Positions 49,654 to 58,834 of a DNA stretch of 64,000 nucleotides are shown here, piece by piece. Source of the DNA: Luteipulveratus halotolerans (lineage in GTDB: Bacteria; Actinomycetota; Actinomycetes; Actinomycetales; Dermatophilaceae); contig NZ_LAIR01000002.1 in assembly GCF_001247745.1 (NCBI RefSeq), forward strand, positions 248,001 to 312,000, in the 5' to 3' direction. Made by a program: the position numbers and the translations under genes. Under the pieces are notes generated by a model. That model saw only the letters and a program-made list of their open reading frames with translations. It did not search any database and was not told where the DNA came from. How positions within the stretch are numbered: the first letter of the stretch is position 1; each line of letters begins with the position of its first letter.

Positions 49654-50140
49654 GCCATGACCGTTCACCAGCCCAGGACGCGGGGCGAGCCGCATGACGC
49701 GCCCTGTGGACGCGACGGCGGTCGCGGCGGGGATGTGCACGGGGCGGGCGTTCTCGCGGTGGGTCACACCGAGCTCGACCGCTCGCAGTGGGTCACACCG
49801 GGCGCGGCCTGCAGGAGGAGTGTGCATGTCGCGGTGGGTCACACGGAGGCGTGCTGCTCGCAGTGGGTCACACCGAGCTCGGCCTGCGGGAGGAGTGTGC
49901 ATGTCGCGGTGGGTCACACCGAGCTCGTCCCCTCGCAGTGGGTCACACCGGGAGACCGGCAAGACCTCGTACGCCGCGCCCAGAAGGTGATTCCGCCATG
50001 GGCGAACGTGCCGGGCGGAACACCCGCGCACACGGCGGCGTTGACCGGCTCAAGAACAGCAAGGGACCAGGGGAAACCACGGGTTGACGCGGCAGCGCGG
50101 ATAACATCGTGAGAGCGACCCCGGTACGCGAGGAGACGAC
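49654..50140 (+). other. Long intergenic region between the DUF559 gene and clpC
   Basis: 487 bp. It contains the right box array (49755-49951) and then the clpC promoter region; GAGGAG at 50130-50135 precedes the clpC ATG. The apparent long leftward frame through here is only repeat translation. No other gene seen. Confidence 0.65.
49755..49951. repeat. GTGGGTCACAC box array, right block (6 boxes, 75-bp period)
   Basis: Boxes start at 49755, 49784, 49830, 49859, 49905 and 49934: spacings 29, 46, 29, 46, 29 bp. Boxes alternate cgcGgtgggtcacac and cgcAgtgggtcacac. The 46-bp linkers share gcctgcRggaggagtgtgcatgt. Each G-type box can fold as CGGTG-GGTCA-CACCG. Confidence 0.9.
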
Positions 50141-52690
50141 ATGTTCGAACGGTTCACCGACCGCGCCCGGCGAGTGGTGGTGCTCGCCCAGGAAGAGGCG
50201 CGCATGCTCAACCACAACTACATCGGCACCGAGCACATCCTGCTCGGCCTGATCCACGAGGGCGAAGGCGTCGCAGCGAAGGCTCTGGAGAGCCTCGGTA
50301 TCTCGCTGGAGTCCGTCCGCGAGCAGGTGCAGGAGATCATCGGTCAGGGCCAGCAGACCCAGTCCGGGCACATCCCGTTCACGCCGCGCGCCAAGAAGGT
50401 TCTCGAGCTGTCGCTGCGTGAGGGCCTGCAGCTCGGCCACAGCTACATCGGCACCGAGCACATCCTGCTCGGCCTGATCCGCGAGGGCGAGGGCGTCGCT
50501 GCCCAGGTCCTCGTCAAGCTGGGCGCCGACCTGTCCAGCGTCCGCCAGCAGGTCATCCAGCTGCTGTCCGGCTACCAGGGCAAGGAGCCCGCAGGTGCCG
50601 GCGTCGGCGGTCAGAGCAGCCAGGAGGGCACGCCCGCGGGGTCGCTCGTGCTCGACCAGTTCGGCCGCAACCTGACCCAGGCCGCCCGCGAGGGCAAGCT
50701 CGACCCCGTCATCATGCGCGAGAAGGAGATCGAGCGCGTGATGCAGGTGCTGAGCCGGCGTACGAAGAACAACCCTGTCCTCATCGGCGAGCCCGGCGTC
50801 GGCAAGACCGCCGTCGTCGAGGGCCTGGCGGCCGACATCGTCCGCGGTGACGTGCCCGAGACGCTGAAGGACAAGCAGCTCTACACCCTCGACCTCGGCT
50901 CGCTCGTGGCCGGCAGCCGCTACCGCGGTGACTTCGAGGAGCGGCTGAAGAAGGTCCTCAAGGAGATCCGCACCCGCGGCGACATCATCCTGTTCATCGA
51001 CGAGATCCACACGCTCGTCGGAGCGGGTGCCGCCGAGGGCGCCATCGACGCGGCCTCCATCCTCAAGCCGATGCTGGCTCGCGGTGAGCTGCAGACCATC
51101 GGTGCGACGACGCTGGACGAGTACCGCAAGCACATCGAGAAGGACGCTGCGCTCGAGCGCCGTTTCCAGCCGATCCAGGTCGCCGAGCCCACGATCAGCC
51201 ACGCCATCGAGATCCTCAAGGGTCTGCGTGACCGCTACGAGGCACACCACCGCGTGACGATCACCGACGCGGCGCTGGTGGGCGCGGTCAACATGGCCGA
51301 CCGCTACATCAACGACCGGCACCTGCCCGACAAGGCGATCGACCTCATCGACGAGGCGGGCGCCCGGTTGCGCATCCGCCGGATGACCGCTCCGCCGGAC
51401 CTGCGCGAGTTCGACGACAAGATCGCGGCCGTGCGTCGCGAGAAGGAGTCGGCGATCGACGGGCAGGACTTCGAGAAGGCCGCGTCCCTGCGCGACGACG
51501 AGAAGAACCTCATCGACGCCAAGGCTCAGCGTGAGAACGAGTGGAAGGCCGGCGACATCGACGTCGTCGCCGAGGTCGACGAAGAGCTCATCGCCGAGGT
51601 CCTCGCTGCGAGCACCGGCATCCCGGTGTTCAAGCTGACCGAGGAGGAGTCCTCGCGACTGCTGCGCATGGAGGAGGAGCTGCACAAGCGCATCGTCGGC
51701 AACGACGACGCGATCAAGGCCCTCAGCCAGGCGATCCGTCGTACCCGCGCCGGTCTGAAGGACCCGCGTCGCCCCGGTGGCTCGTTCATCTTCGCCGGTC
51801 CGACCGGTGTCGGTAAGACCGAGCTGGCCAAGGCGCTCGCCGAGTTCCTCTTCGGTGACGAGGACAGCCTGATCACGCTCGACATGTCGGAGTTCTCCGA
51901 GAAGCACACCGTGTCGCGGCTGTTCGGCTCGCCTCCCGGCTACGTCGGCTACGAGGAGGGCGGCCAGCTCACCGAGAAGGTGCGGCGCAAGCCGTTCTCG
52001 GTGGTGCTGTTCGACGAGGTCGAGAAGGCGCACGCCGACATCTTCAACTCGTTGCTGCAGATCCTGGAGGACGGTCGCCTGACCGACTCCCAGGGCCGGG
52101 TGGTCGACTTCAAGAACACCGTCATCATCATGACCACCAACCTCGGTACGCGTGACATCGCCAAGGGCGTCTCGCTCGGGTTCTCGTCGGGCAACGACAT
52201 GCGGACCGACTACGACAAGATGAAGGCCAAGGTCCAGGACGAGCTCAAGCAGCACTTCCGGCCTGAGTTCCTCAACCGTGTCGACGACACGATCGTGTTC
52301 CCGCAGCTGAGCCAGGACGAGATCGTCCAGATCGTCGATCTGATGATCGACCGTCTCGAGGAGCGGCTCAAGGACAAGGACATGGCCATCGAGCTCACGC
52401 AGTCCGCCAAGGAGCTGCTGGCCAAGCGGGGCTACGACCCCGCGCTCGGTGCCCGTCCGCTGCGTCGCACGATCCAGCGCGACATCGAGGACGTGCTGTC
52501 CGAGAAGATCCTCTACGGCGAGCTGGGTGCCGGCGAGATCGTCCTGGTCGACGTCGAGGGCGAGGGCAAGGCCCGCGAGTTCACCTTCCAGGGCACGCCC
52601 AAGGCGCTGGCTCCGGACTCGATCCCGGTCGAGACGGCCGGTTCGGGCGGCGGTTCGACCGCGGCTCCGACCGACTCCGAGGCCGGCTGA
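50141..52690 (+). CDS. clpC: ATP-dependent Clp protease ATPase subunit ClpC
   Basis: 849 aa. Two N-terminal repeats (about residues 1-145; I-G-T-E-H-I-L-L-G-L-I occurs twice), first AAA+ with G-E-P-G-V-G-K-T near 217-224, a UVR/middle segment near 425-465 and a second AAA+ with G-P-T-G-V-G-K-T near 553-560. It unfolds substrates for ClpP. The tail after residue 820 is Gly/Ser/Thr-rich. GAGGAG precedes ATG 50141. Monocistronic with a strong terminator. Confidence 0.97.
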   Translation: MFERFTDRARRVVVLAQEEARMLNHNYIGTEHILLGLIHEGEGVAAKALESLGISLESVREQVQEIIGQGQQTQSGHIPFTPRAKKVLELSLREGLQLGHSYIGTEHILLGLIREGEGVAAQVLVKLGADLSSVRQQVIQLLSGYQGKEPAGAGVGGQSSQEGTPAGSLVLDQFGRNLTQAAREGKLDPVIMREKEIERVMQVLSRRTKNNPVLIGEPGVGKTAVVEGLAADIVRGDVPETLKDKQLYTLDLGSLVAGSRYRGDFEERLKKVLKEIRTRGDIILFIDEIHTLVGAGAAEGAIDAASILKPMLARGELQTIGATTLDEYRKHIEKDAALERRFQPIQVAEPTISHAIEILKGLRDRYEAHHRVTITDAALVGAVNMADRYINDRHLPDKAIDLIDEAGARLRIRRMTAPPDLREFDDKIAAVRREKESAIDGQDFEKAASLRDDEKNLIDAKAQRENEWKAGDIDVVAEVDEELIAEVLAASTGIPVFKLTEEESSRLLRMEEELHKRIVGNDDAIKALSQAIRRTRAGLKDPRRPGGSFIFAGPTGVGKTELAKALAEFLFGDEDSLITLDMSEFSEKHTVSRLFGSPPGYVGYEEGGQLTEKVRRKPFSVVLFDEVEKAHADIFNSLLQILEDGRLTDSQGRVVDFKNTVIIMTTNLGTRDIAKGVSLGFSSGNDMRTDYDKMKAKVQDELKQHFRPEFLNRVDDTIVFPQLSQDEIVQIVDLMIDRLEERLKDKDMAIELTQSAKELLAKRGYDPALGARPLRRTIQRDIEDVLSEKILYGELGAGEIVLVDVEGEGKAREFTFQGTPKALAPDSIPVETAGSGGGSTAAPTDSEAG

Positions 52691-52708
52691 CCGTCCACGG
52701 CATGACCA

Positions 52709-52743
52709 CGAAGGGCCGGGTGCATCACGCACCCGGCCCTTCG
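52709..52743 (+). terminator. clpC terminator
   Basis: Perfect 15-bp stem cgaagggccgggtgc / gcacccggcccttcg with loop atcac, between convergent genes. Confidence 0.8.
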
Positions 52744-52768
52744 TCGTACCGGTGAGGAGGGCCGCCGG

Positions 52769-54226
52769 TCAGACGTTCGGCCTGCGGTGCGGACCGCCGC
52801 GGAACGCCTTGGACCCGCCACCACGCGCGCCGGGGTCGGCCGTGGCCTGGACGTACGCCGTCTCGCCGTACTCGCCGTAGGCACCCTGGCCGTAGCGCTG
52901 GTCGCCGTAGACGATCTCGCGCAGGCGCCGGGTGTTGACGCGGTTGAGGACCGCGCCGAGGACCTTGCCGTCGACCCGCCGCAGGTTGGCCGCGATGCGC
53001 TTGACGTGCTCCTCGTGGGTCTCGCCCGCGGCCACCACGATCAGCGCGCCGTCGCAGCTGGCGGTCAGCAGCGCAGCATCGGTCACAGGCAGCAGCGGTG
53101 GTGCGTCGAGGATGACCATGTGGTCGGCGCTGAGCTCGGCGATGAGTCGGCTCATGCGGTGCGAACCGAGCAGCTCGCTGGGGTTGGGCGGGATCTGCCC
53201 CGCCGCGAGGATCGACAGGCCGGGCACGCCCGAGGACTGCACGGCGTCCGCGAACGACAGTGTGCCCGCGAGCACCTGCGTGAGGCCGATGGCCGAGTCG
53301 ACGTCGAAGATCGTGCTGATCGCCGGCCGGCGCAGATCGGCGTCGACGAGGAGGACGGACTGCCCGGACTGCGCGAGCACGCTGGCCAGGCTGGAGGCGA
53401 TCGTCGACTTGCCCTCGCCCATCCGGGCGCTCGTCACGACGATCGACCGGGGGCTGTGGTCGACGTCGACGAACCGCAGGTTGGTGCGCAGCTGGCGCAA
53501 CGCCTCACGGGTGTGGAAGTCGGTGTCGCCGTTGAAACGCCCGTCCTCGCGACGGCTGAGTGCTTTGGACGTGGGCAGCACCGCGAGGACGCTGGTCGAC
53601 AGCTGCTGCTCGAGCTGTTCGGAGGACCGGATCCGGGTGTCCTGGCGGTGGCGTACGAGGGCGACGGCGTAGCCGACGAGGAGTCCGCCGAGCACTCCGA
53701 GCGGCAGCGTGCGCTCGGGTCGCGGAAAGCTGGGCCGGGTGGGCAGCTCTGCCGTCTGGACCGGCCTGATGGACGCGGCGCCGCCCGCGCCCTCGATCTG
53801 CTGGACCTGCTGGGCGGTGGCGTTGACGACGGCGTCGGCCAGTGAGCGCGCCCCGGCGGGCGTCGGCGCGGTTGCGGTGACCGTGATGGCAGGGGTCTCG
53901 TCGGTGAGTGACGTCGAGACCCGTGAGGCGATGGCGGTCGGGCTGTCCGGGAGGCCGAGCTGTTGGGCGGCGCGTGAGGCGACCGGCGTGCTCTTGAACA
54001 GCGGCAGCCACGCCTTGGCCTTGGTCTGGGCGAGCATCGAGCCGGCGTACGCCGACCCGGTGTCGTCACCGGAGCTCTTGGCGACCACGAACGCCGTCGC
54101 GGTGGCGGTGTACTGCTTGGTGCGGGTGAGGGTGTAGGCGCCCGCGCACAGCAGGCCCAGCAGGGCGAACCCGAGCAGCAGCACCCAGTAGCGGCGAGTG
54201 AGCTTCCAGAAGTCTTCCAGGGTCAC
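52769..54226 (-). CDS. Polysaccharide co-polymerase / tyrosine autokinase (BY-kinase, Wzc-like)
   Basis: 485 aa from GTG 54226 (GGGAGGTG upstream). Wzz-type N-terminus with membrane helices near residues 15-35 and 190-205; cytoplasmic kinase with Walker A M-G-E-G-K-S-T near 270, Walker A' L-L-V-D-A-D-L-R-R and Walker B V-I-L-D-A-P-P. The C-terminal tyrosine cluster (Y-G-D-Q-R-Y-G-Q-G-A-Y-G-E-Y-G-E-T-A-Y) is the autophosphorylation tail. It controls chain length and export of the polysaccharide and is reversed by a phosphatase such as the one at 62369. Confidence 0.92.
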   Translation of the reverse strand: MTLEDFWKLTRRYWVLLLGFALLGLLCAGAYTLTRTKQYTATATAFVVAKSSGDDTGSAYAGSMLAQTKAKAWLPLFKSTPVASRAAQQLGLPDSPTAIASRVSTSLTDETPAITVTATAPTPAGARSLADAVVNATAQQVQQIEGAGGAASIRPVQTAELPTRPSFPRPERTLPLGVLGGLLVGYAVALVRHRQDTRIRSSEQLEQQLSTSVLAVLPTSKALSRREDGRFNGDTDFHTREALRQLRTNLRFVDVDHSPRSIVVTSARMGEGKSTIASSLASVLAQSGQSVLLVDADLRRPAISTIFDVDSAIGLTQVLAGTLSFADAVQSSGVPGLSILAAGQIPPNPSELLGSHRMSRLIAELSADHMVILDAPPLLPVTDAALLTASCDGALIVVAAGETHEEHVKRIAANLRRVDGKVLGAVLNRVNTRRLREIVYGDQRYGQGAYGEYGETAYVQATADPGARGGGSKAFRGGPHRRPNV

Positions 54227-54343
54227 GCTGCGCACCTCCCGACATCGGCCGTCGTCGGGCCTGGAGCCCACGGCACTGCCAGACGGCCACCCGGCGCCGA
54301 TCGTAGCCTGAGCATCATCGTTTCCTCCTGATCGCGTGGCGCG

Positions 54344-55705
54344 TCATGTCGGCGCCTCAGCCGTCGCTCGAGGAGCTGGGACGAGCCCGTCGCCGTACTC
54401 GCGGGTGACGGCCGCCTGGTAGCCGAGCGCGAACCACAGTGCGAGCAGGGTCCACGCCGCCGCCGTGACGAGCAGCAGCATGATCGCGACGGTGAGGGCG
54501 AGCTCGACGAAACCGACCCGGGCGGTGGCGCGAGCGAGTCCGAACAGGAACATCACCAGGCAGAACAGCCCGACCAGACCCACCTCAGCGGCGACCTGGA
54601 CGTAGCCGTTCTCGACGATGCGGCGTGAGTCGCGGTGCGGTCCGCCGGTGGTGTAGCCCGGCGGGAAGTCGGCGGGGTCGGCGTACTCGCCGAACCATGC
54701 CCCGAAGCGACCCGGGCCGACGCCGGCCACCGGGTGGGCGAGCGTCATGTCGATGCCGACGCCGTTCTTGGCGCTGCGCAGCGAGCGGGACAGGTCGGTG
54801 CGGTCGCCGGAGTCGGTGGTGCCGCTGCCGGCGGAGAGCCCGACTTTCTCGGCCTGGAACTGCACGTACTGCCGGGCGCTCGGGACGGCGACCACGACGG
54901 CCAGGGCGAGCAGGCCGGTGACCACCACGCGGAAGCGCCATCGCGGCGAGGCCACCAGCAGCGCGGCGATCGCGAGCGCTGCGAAGACGGTGAGCAGTGC
55001 CGACGTCGACTGGGAGTAGCCGACGCAGAAGACCGCGCCGGCCACGCCCCACCCGTCGCGCCGGCGGAGCATCATCAGGGCGGCGAGCACCGCGAAGACG
55101 CCGAGGTTGTTGCCCTCGTAGAACGGGCCGTTGCGGGGCATCAGCGTGCCGTACGCCTGACCGATCACCATCTCGAACCCGAGCGCCCTGATGAGCGACT
55201 CCTGCGCGGTCTCGTAGAGGTACCACTGCAGCAGGCAGAACAGCACCGCCAGCCGGACGGCCCAGGCCATCGCGTCGAGGATGAGCCGCGAGCTGATGTC
55301 GAGCATCGTCCTCCAGACGACGAAGACCATCGCGGCGTAGCCGACGTAGAGCAGCAGGTCCGTCGTGAGCGACCGCCCGTATCCGGGGTACGGCGGTGGC
55401 GGCGTCGCGGTGACCAGGTTGACCAGGGCGGCGAGAGCCACCAGCGCGCCGAGCGCGCCGAGCCAGCCTGCCTGCGGTCGCAGGTGGGCGGGGACCTTCG
55501 GGCGCGAGCGCAGCTGCAGCAGCAGGGCGCCGCCGGCGACGACCACCAGGACCTCGCTGATCTTCAGCGGGAAGCCGGCGTCGAGGGTCAGCGCCTTCTG
55601 GAACGGCGAGGTGGCGACGGCCACGAGGACGAGCTTGTGCGGCAGCCGGAGCGCGGGCCCGTCAGGCATCAGGCGGGTCGAGCCGCCCTGGAGCACGGCA
55701 GTCAC
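54344..55705 (-). CDS. O-antigen ligase/polymerase-like membrane protein (Wzy-type)
   Basis: 453 aa with about 11 hydrophobic segments. The large outside loop has H-P-V-A-G-V-G-P-G-R-F-G, typical of the O-antigen ligase/Wzy superfamily. It likely polymerises lipid-linked repeat units. GTG 55705 overlaps the preceding stop in GTGA. Confidence 0.85.
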   Translation of the reverse strand: MTAVLQGGSTRLMPDGPALRLPHKLVLVAVATSPFQKALTLDAGFPLKISEVLVVVAGGALLLQLRSRPKVPAHLRPQAGWLGALGALVALAALVNLVTATPPPPYPGYGRSLTTDLLLYVGYAAMVFVVWRTMLDISSRLILDAMAWAVRLAVLFCLLQWYLYETAQESLIRALGFEMVIGQAYGTLMPRNGPFYEGNNLGVFAVLAALMMLRRRDGWGVAGAVFCVGYSQSTSALLTVFAALAIAALLVASPRWRFRVVVTGLLALAVVVAVPSARQYVQFQAEKVGLSAGSGTTDSGDRTDLSRSLRSAKNGVGIDMTLAHPVAGVGPGRFGAWFGEYADPADFPPGYTTGGPHRDSRRIVENGYVQVAAEVGLVGLFCLVMFLFGLARATARVGFVELALTVAIMLLLVTAAAWTLLALWFALGYQAAVTREYGDGLVPAPRATAEAPT

Positions 55706-56772
55706 GGGCGCTCACCTGCCGCGATCGTACGCAGGGTGTCGACCAGGTGCGCCCGTCGCGTCGTGACCTCGCCCATCGCCTCGCGGATGTGCTGGTCGTA
55801 GGCGTGGCGTGCGGCCGGGTCGGTGAGCAGCAGCTGGACCTGCTCGACGACGGCGGCGGGTTCGAAGGTGTTGACGTTGTGGCAGTACGCAGGCAGCCGC
55901 AGGTCCTGGAACGCCCCGAAACCCTTGCGCTCGTAGGCGAGATGGACGACGTGGTGGCCGGCACGAAGGGCCATGAGCGCAGCGTGCAGTCGGACGGCGA
56001 CGACGACGCGGCGCGGTGACTCGGGGCTCAGCAGCTCGGTGCGTGGCACGACGCGTGCAGGCCCGAGCGTGTGCATGGGTGCGGTGTCGTCGTTGCCGAG
56101 GGTGGCGCTCTGGACGTAGCCGTCGAACGATCCGAGCGAGCGCGCGAGCGTCTCCAGGCGCGTACGAGCGCGCGGCGACACCGTGCGTACGCTCAGCACC
56201 ACCGGGCGGGCCGGAGGAGTCGTGACGGGCGCCGGCCGGTCCATCGTGAGGATGGCGCTGTCGGGCACGCGCTCGGCCGTGCGTCCGCCGAGCTGTTCGA
56301 CCGAGCGGTCGTCGCGCAGCGCGACCAGGTCGATGCGGTTGTACGCCGACCGCACGACCGGCCACAGCGTGCGGTGGAAGGGCCCGACCGACTGCGGGAG
56401 GTAGAGCGAGCGGCGGGCCAGAGCCCCGACCAGCGCGGTCTGGGTGCCGTGCACCACGGCGTACTTGGTGAACGCCGTCGCGGTGTCGCCGCGCGCATAA
56501 CCTCCGCCGACGCTCACCACCAGGTCGGCGCGTCGGATCGTACGAGCGATGGCCGGGACGGCGGCCAGCCCACCGGCCGAGGGGAGGCTCGGCAGTCGGG
56601 TGCCGTCGAAGTCGGTGAAGGAGTCCGGGTCGCGGGCGACGAGGGTGAGCTCGACGTCGGACCCGAACGCCTCGTGCAGCAGAGCGACGGCCTCCTGGAC
56701 GAGCAGGCCGTCGCCGAGGTTGCCCGCGCTGTAGGCGTGCATGACGACGATGCGCGTGACGTCGCCGGCCAT
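55702..56772 (-). CDS. Polysaccharide pyruvyl transferase family protein
   Basis: 356 aa. Begins with the family nucleotide-like loop Y-S-A-G-N-L-G-D-G-L-L near residue 14; V-S-V-G-G-G-Y near 82; and V-A-V-R-L-H-A near 265, the conserved C-terminal R-x-H. It transfers pyruvate from phosphoenolpyruvate to a sugar, giving an acidic ketal on the exopolysaccharide. ATG 56772 overlaps the upstream stop (TGATG). Confidence 0.88.
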   Translation of the reverse strand: MAGDVTRIVVMHAYSAGNLGDGLLVQEAVALLHEAFGSDVELTLVARDPDSFTDFDGTRLPSLPSAGGLAAVPAIARTIRRADLVVSVGGGYARGDTATAFTKYAVVHGTQTALVGALARRSLYLPQSVGPFHRTLWPVVRSAYNRIDLVALRDDRSVEQLGGRTAERVPDSAILTMDRPAPVTTPPARPVVLSVRTVSPRARTRLETLARSLGSFDGYVQSATLGNDDTAPMHTLGPARVVPRTELLSPESPRRVVVAVRLHAALMALRAGHHVVHLAYERKGFGAFQDLRLPAYCHNVNTFEPAAVVEQVQLLLTDPAARHAYDQHIREAMGEVTTRRAHLVDTLRTIAAGERP

Positions 56773-57797
56773 CACAGCAGGCTCTCGTAGACGTCGACGT
56801 GACGGGCGATGCTGGTCTCCCAGGAGAACTGCGTCGCCCAGGTGCGGCCGCGCTCGGCGGCGTCCGCGAGCCAGACGGTGTCGCCGAGAGCGTCCTCGAC
56901 GGCGGCCGCGATGCCGACCGCGTCGAGCCGGTCGGTCTGCCACGACGGCCCGGCGACCTCGGCGAGTGAGCCGCGCGGTGAGGTGATGACGGGGGCTCCG
57001 GCGGCCATGGCCTCCAGCACCGGGAAGCCGAACCCCTCGTACAGGCTCGGGAACACGAAGGCCGTGCACCGCTGCATCAGGGCGGCGCGGTCGCCGTCGG
57101 AGACGAACCCGAGGTGGACGACGTCCGGCGACGCCTCGATGCGACTCATCGTCTCGGCGAAGTTCCATGCGGGGCGGCCGGCGATCACCAGGGGGAGGCC
57201 ACTGCCACGGCGACGCAGCGTCTCGACCGCGCCGATGAGCTCGACGAGGTTCTTGCGCGGCTCGATGTTGCCGACGTAGAGCAGGAACTGATCCGGGAGC
57301 CGGGCCTCGACCTCGGCCGACACGGTGCGGGCCGTCGCGAACGCGTCCTGGTCGATGCCGTGGTGGATGACGACGATCTCGTCGGCGGGCACGTCGAACA
57401 CCTCGGCGATGTCGCGCGCGGCCGAGTGCGACACCGTGATCAGCCGGTCGGTCGAGGAGATCGCCCGGCGCACTCGACCCCGCCACACCGCCTCCTGCCG
57501 GGGCGTGCGCGCCACGTCGATCCAGCGGCTGGCGACACCGTGCACGGTGGCGACCGAACGGCCGCGGGTGCGTAGGAGTGGCCCGGTGTCGGCGCTGTAG
57601 TGCAGCACCGTCGAGTCGTCGTGGCGGCGCAGACCGTGCAGGCTCTCACCGAGCATCGTCAGGGCCGGGTGGCCGTGGCTCGGGATGAGACCGGTCGTGT
57701 GGCCGTGGGCGTGCAACCCGTCGCGCAGGGCCCGGGCGTACGTCGTGTTGCCGCCGACGTGGCGGCTGACGATGCGGTCGGGGAAGAGCACCTTCAT
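56772..57797 (-). CDS. Glycosyltransferase family 4
   Basis: 341 aa, GT-B fold. N-terminal G-G-N-T-T-Y-A-R-A-L acceptor loop; linker Y-V-G-N-I-E-P-R-K-N-L; C-terminal E-G-F-G-F-P-V-L-E-A (E-x7-E) for the nucleotide sugar. Cytoplasmic. ATG 57797 overlaps the preceding gene by 4 bp. The sugar is unknown. Confidence 0.9.
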   Translation of the reverse strand: MKVLFPDRIVSRHVGGNTTYARALRDGLHAHGHTTGLIPSHGHPALTMLGESLHGLRRHDDSTVLHYSADTGPLLRTRGRSVATVHGVASRWIDVARTPRQEAVWRGRVRRAISSTDRLITVSHSAARDIAEVFDVPADEIVVIHHGIDQDAFATARTVSAEVEARLPDQFLLYVGNIEPRKNLVELIGAVETLRRRGSGLPLVIAGRPAWNFAETMSRIEASPDVVHLGFVSDGDRAALMQRCTAFVFPSLYEGFGFPVLEAMAAGAPVITSPRGSLAEVAGPSWQTDRLDAVGIAAAVEDALGDTVWLADAAERGRTWATQFSWETSIARHVDVYESLL

Positions 57798-58834
57798 CTC
57801 GGACGGCCTGCCAACCTGGTGTAGAGGGACATGACGGCATCGCGCTGGGCGGCGCTGCCCATCGTCGTGGTGAGGGCGCTCGCCTGGGCGCGCAGGCGAG
57901 CGCGTGTCGCGGCGTGCGCCGCCGCGTCGACCAAGGTGTCTGCAGCGCTCTCGGGCGTGGCGCAGCGGGTGAGCGGTGTGCCCTCGAAGGCGGCGATGTC
58001 GCGTACGACGACCGGGCACCCCAGCGCTGCGGCGTCGAGGACGCTGACGGGGAAGCCTTCGTAGCGGGCGCAGTGGAAGTAGAGCGCGCCCGACGACAGC
58101 TGGGCGACCAGGGCGTCCTGGTCGAGCCAGCCCGTCACCTCGATGCCGGCCGCCTGCAGCATCGCCCGACCGCCGTCGTCGCCGTCGCCCACCCACACCA
58201 TGCGCAACGTCGAGCCGCGGGCGCGCAGGCAGCGCTGCACGTCGCTGAAGAACGCGGGGTCCTTCTGCGAGCAGATGCGACCGACCATCACGACCCGGTC
58301 GGGGACGACGTCGGTCGGTGTCACCTCGGCCGTCGGGACGGTGGCCGAGTTGGGGACGACCGCTGTGACGGCCGCCCGGTGCAGCTGTCGGGCGAGCCGC
58401 TGCTCGTGGGGTGACAGCACGATCGTGGCTGCGCTGCGGCGCGCGAGCGCCCGCTCGGCCTCACGGAAGGCCAGCCGTGCCGGGGCCGCGAGCCGGCCGT
58501 CGTCGAACTTGTAGCAGTGCGGCTGGTAGACGACGGGCGCGCGCACGGCGAGCGCGCGGGCGTACAGGCCGCCCCAGCTGGAGTGCGCGTGGACGACGTC
58601 GGGGCGCAGGCGTGCGGTGACGCGGCTCGTGGCGAGGATGCGCCTGCCGTGACCGCGCGGCAGCTCGGTCACCGTCGAGTAGCGCTCGCGGGCGCGGTCG
58701 ACCAGTCCGGAGTCGCCGGCCCACAGCAGGTGGTGCTCGACCTCGGGGGTCAGCTCGACGAGTCGTTCGAGCACCCGGCTCACCCCGGCTCCGACGTAGG
58801 AGTCGGTGACGTGGAGCACGCGCACCGGCGTCAC
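57794..58834 (-). CDS. Glycosyltransferase family 4
   Basis: 346 aa from GTG 58834. D-S-Y-V-G-A-G-V-S-R-V near the start, V-V-H-A-H-S-S-W-G-G, the nucleotide-site V-G-R-I-C-S-Q-K-D and E-G-F-P-V-S-V-L-D (E-x7-D). Overlaps both neighbours by 4 bp. Acts on the growing repeat unit; sugar unknown. Confidence 0.9.
   Translation of the reverse strand: MTPVRVLHVTDSYVGAGVSRVLERLVELTPEVEHHLLWAGDSGLVDRARERYSTVTELPRGHGRRILATSRVTARLRPDVVHAHSSWGGLYARALAVRAPVVYQPHCYKFDDGRLAAPARLAFREAERALARRSAATIVLSPHEQRLARQLHRAAVTAVVPNSATVPTAEVTPTDVVPDRVVMVGRICSQKDPAFFSDVQRCLRARGSTLRMVWVGDGDDGGRAMLQAAGIEVTGWLDQDALVAQLSSGALYFHCARYEGFPVSVLDAAALGCPVVVRDIAAFEGTPLTRCATPESAADTLVDAAAHAATRARLRAQASALTTTMGSAAQRDAVMSLYTRLAGRPR

Noticed and set aside
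49755..49951. CRISPR array
   Set aside because: Boxes are only 15-19 bp, spacing alternates 29/46, and the linkers resemble each other; no cas genes.
49654..50031. N-terminal extension of the DUF559 protein
   Set aside because: The extension is translated repeat boxes (V-T-H-R-D, R-C-D-P-L-R-A) with no domain; ATG 49653 gives the family-like start.
49943..52732. 929-aa leftward open frame opposite clpC
   Set aside because: Shadow of clpC; Asp/Leu/Arg-rich, no domain, produced by third-position GC bias.
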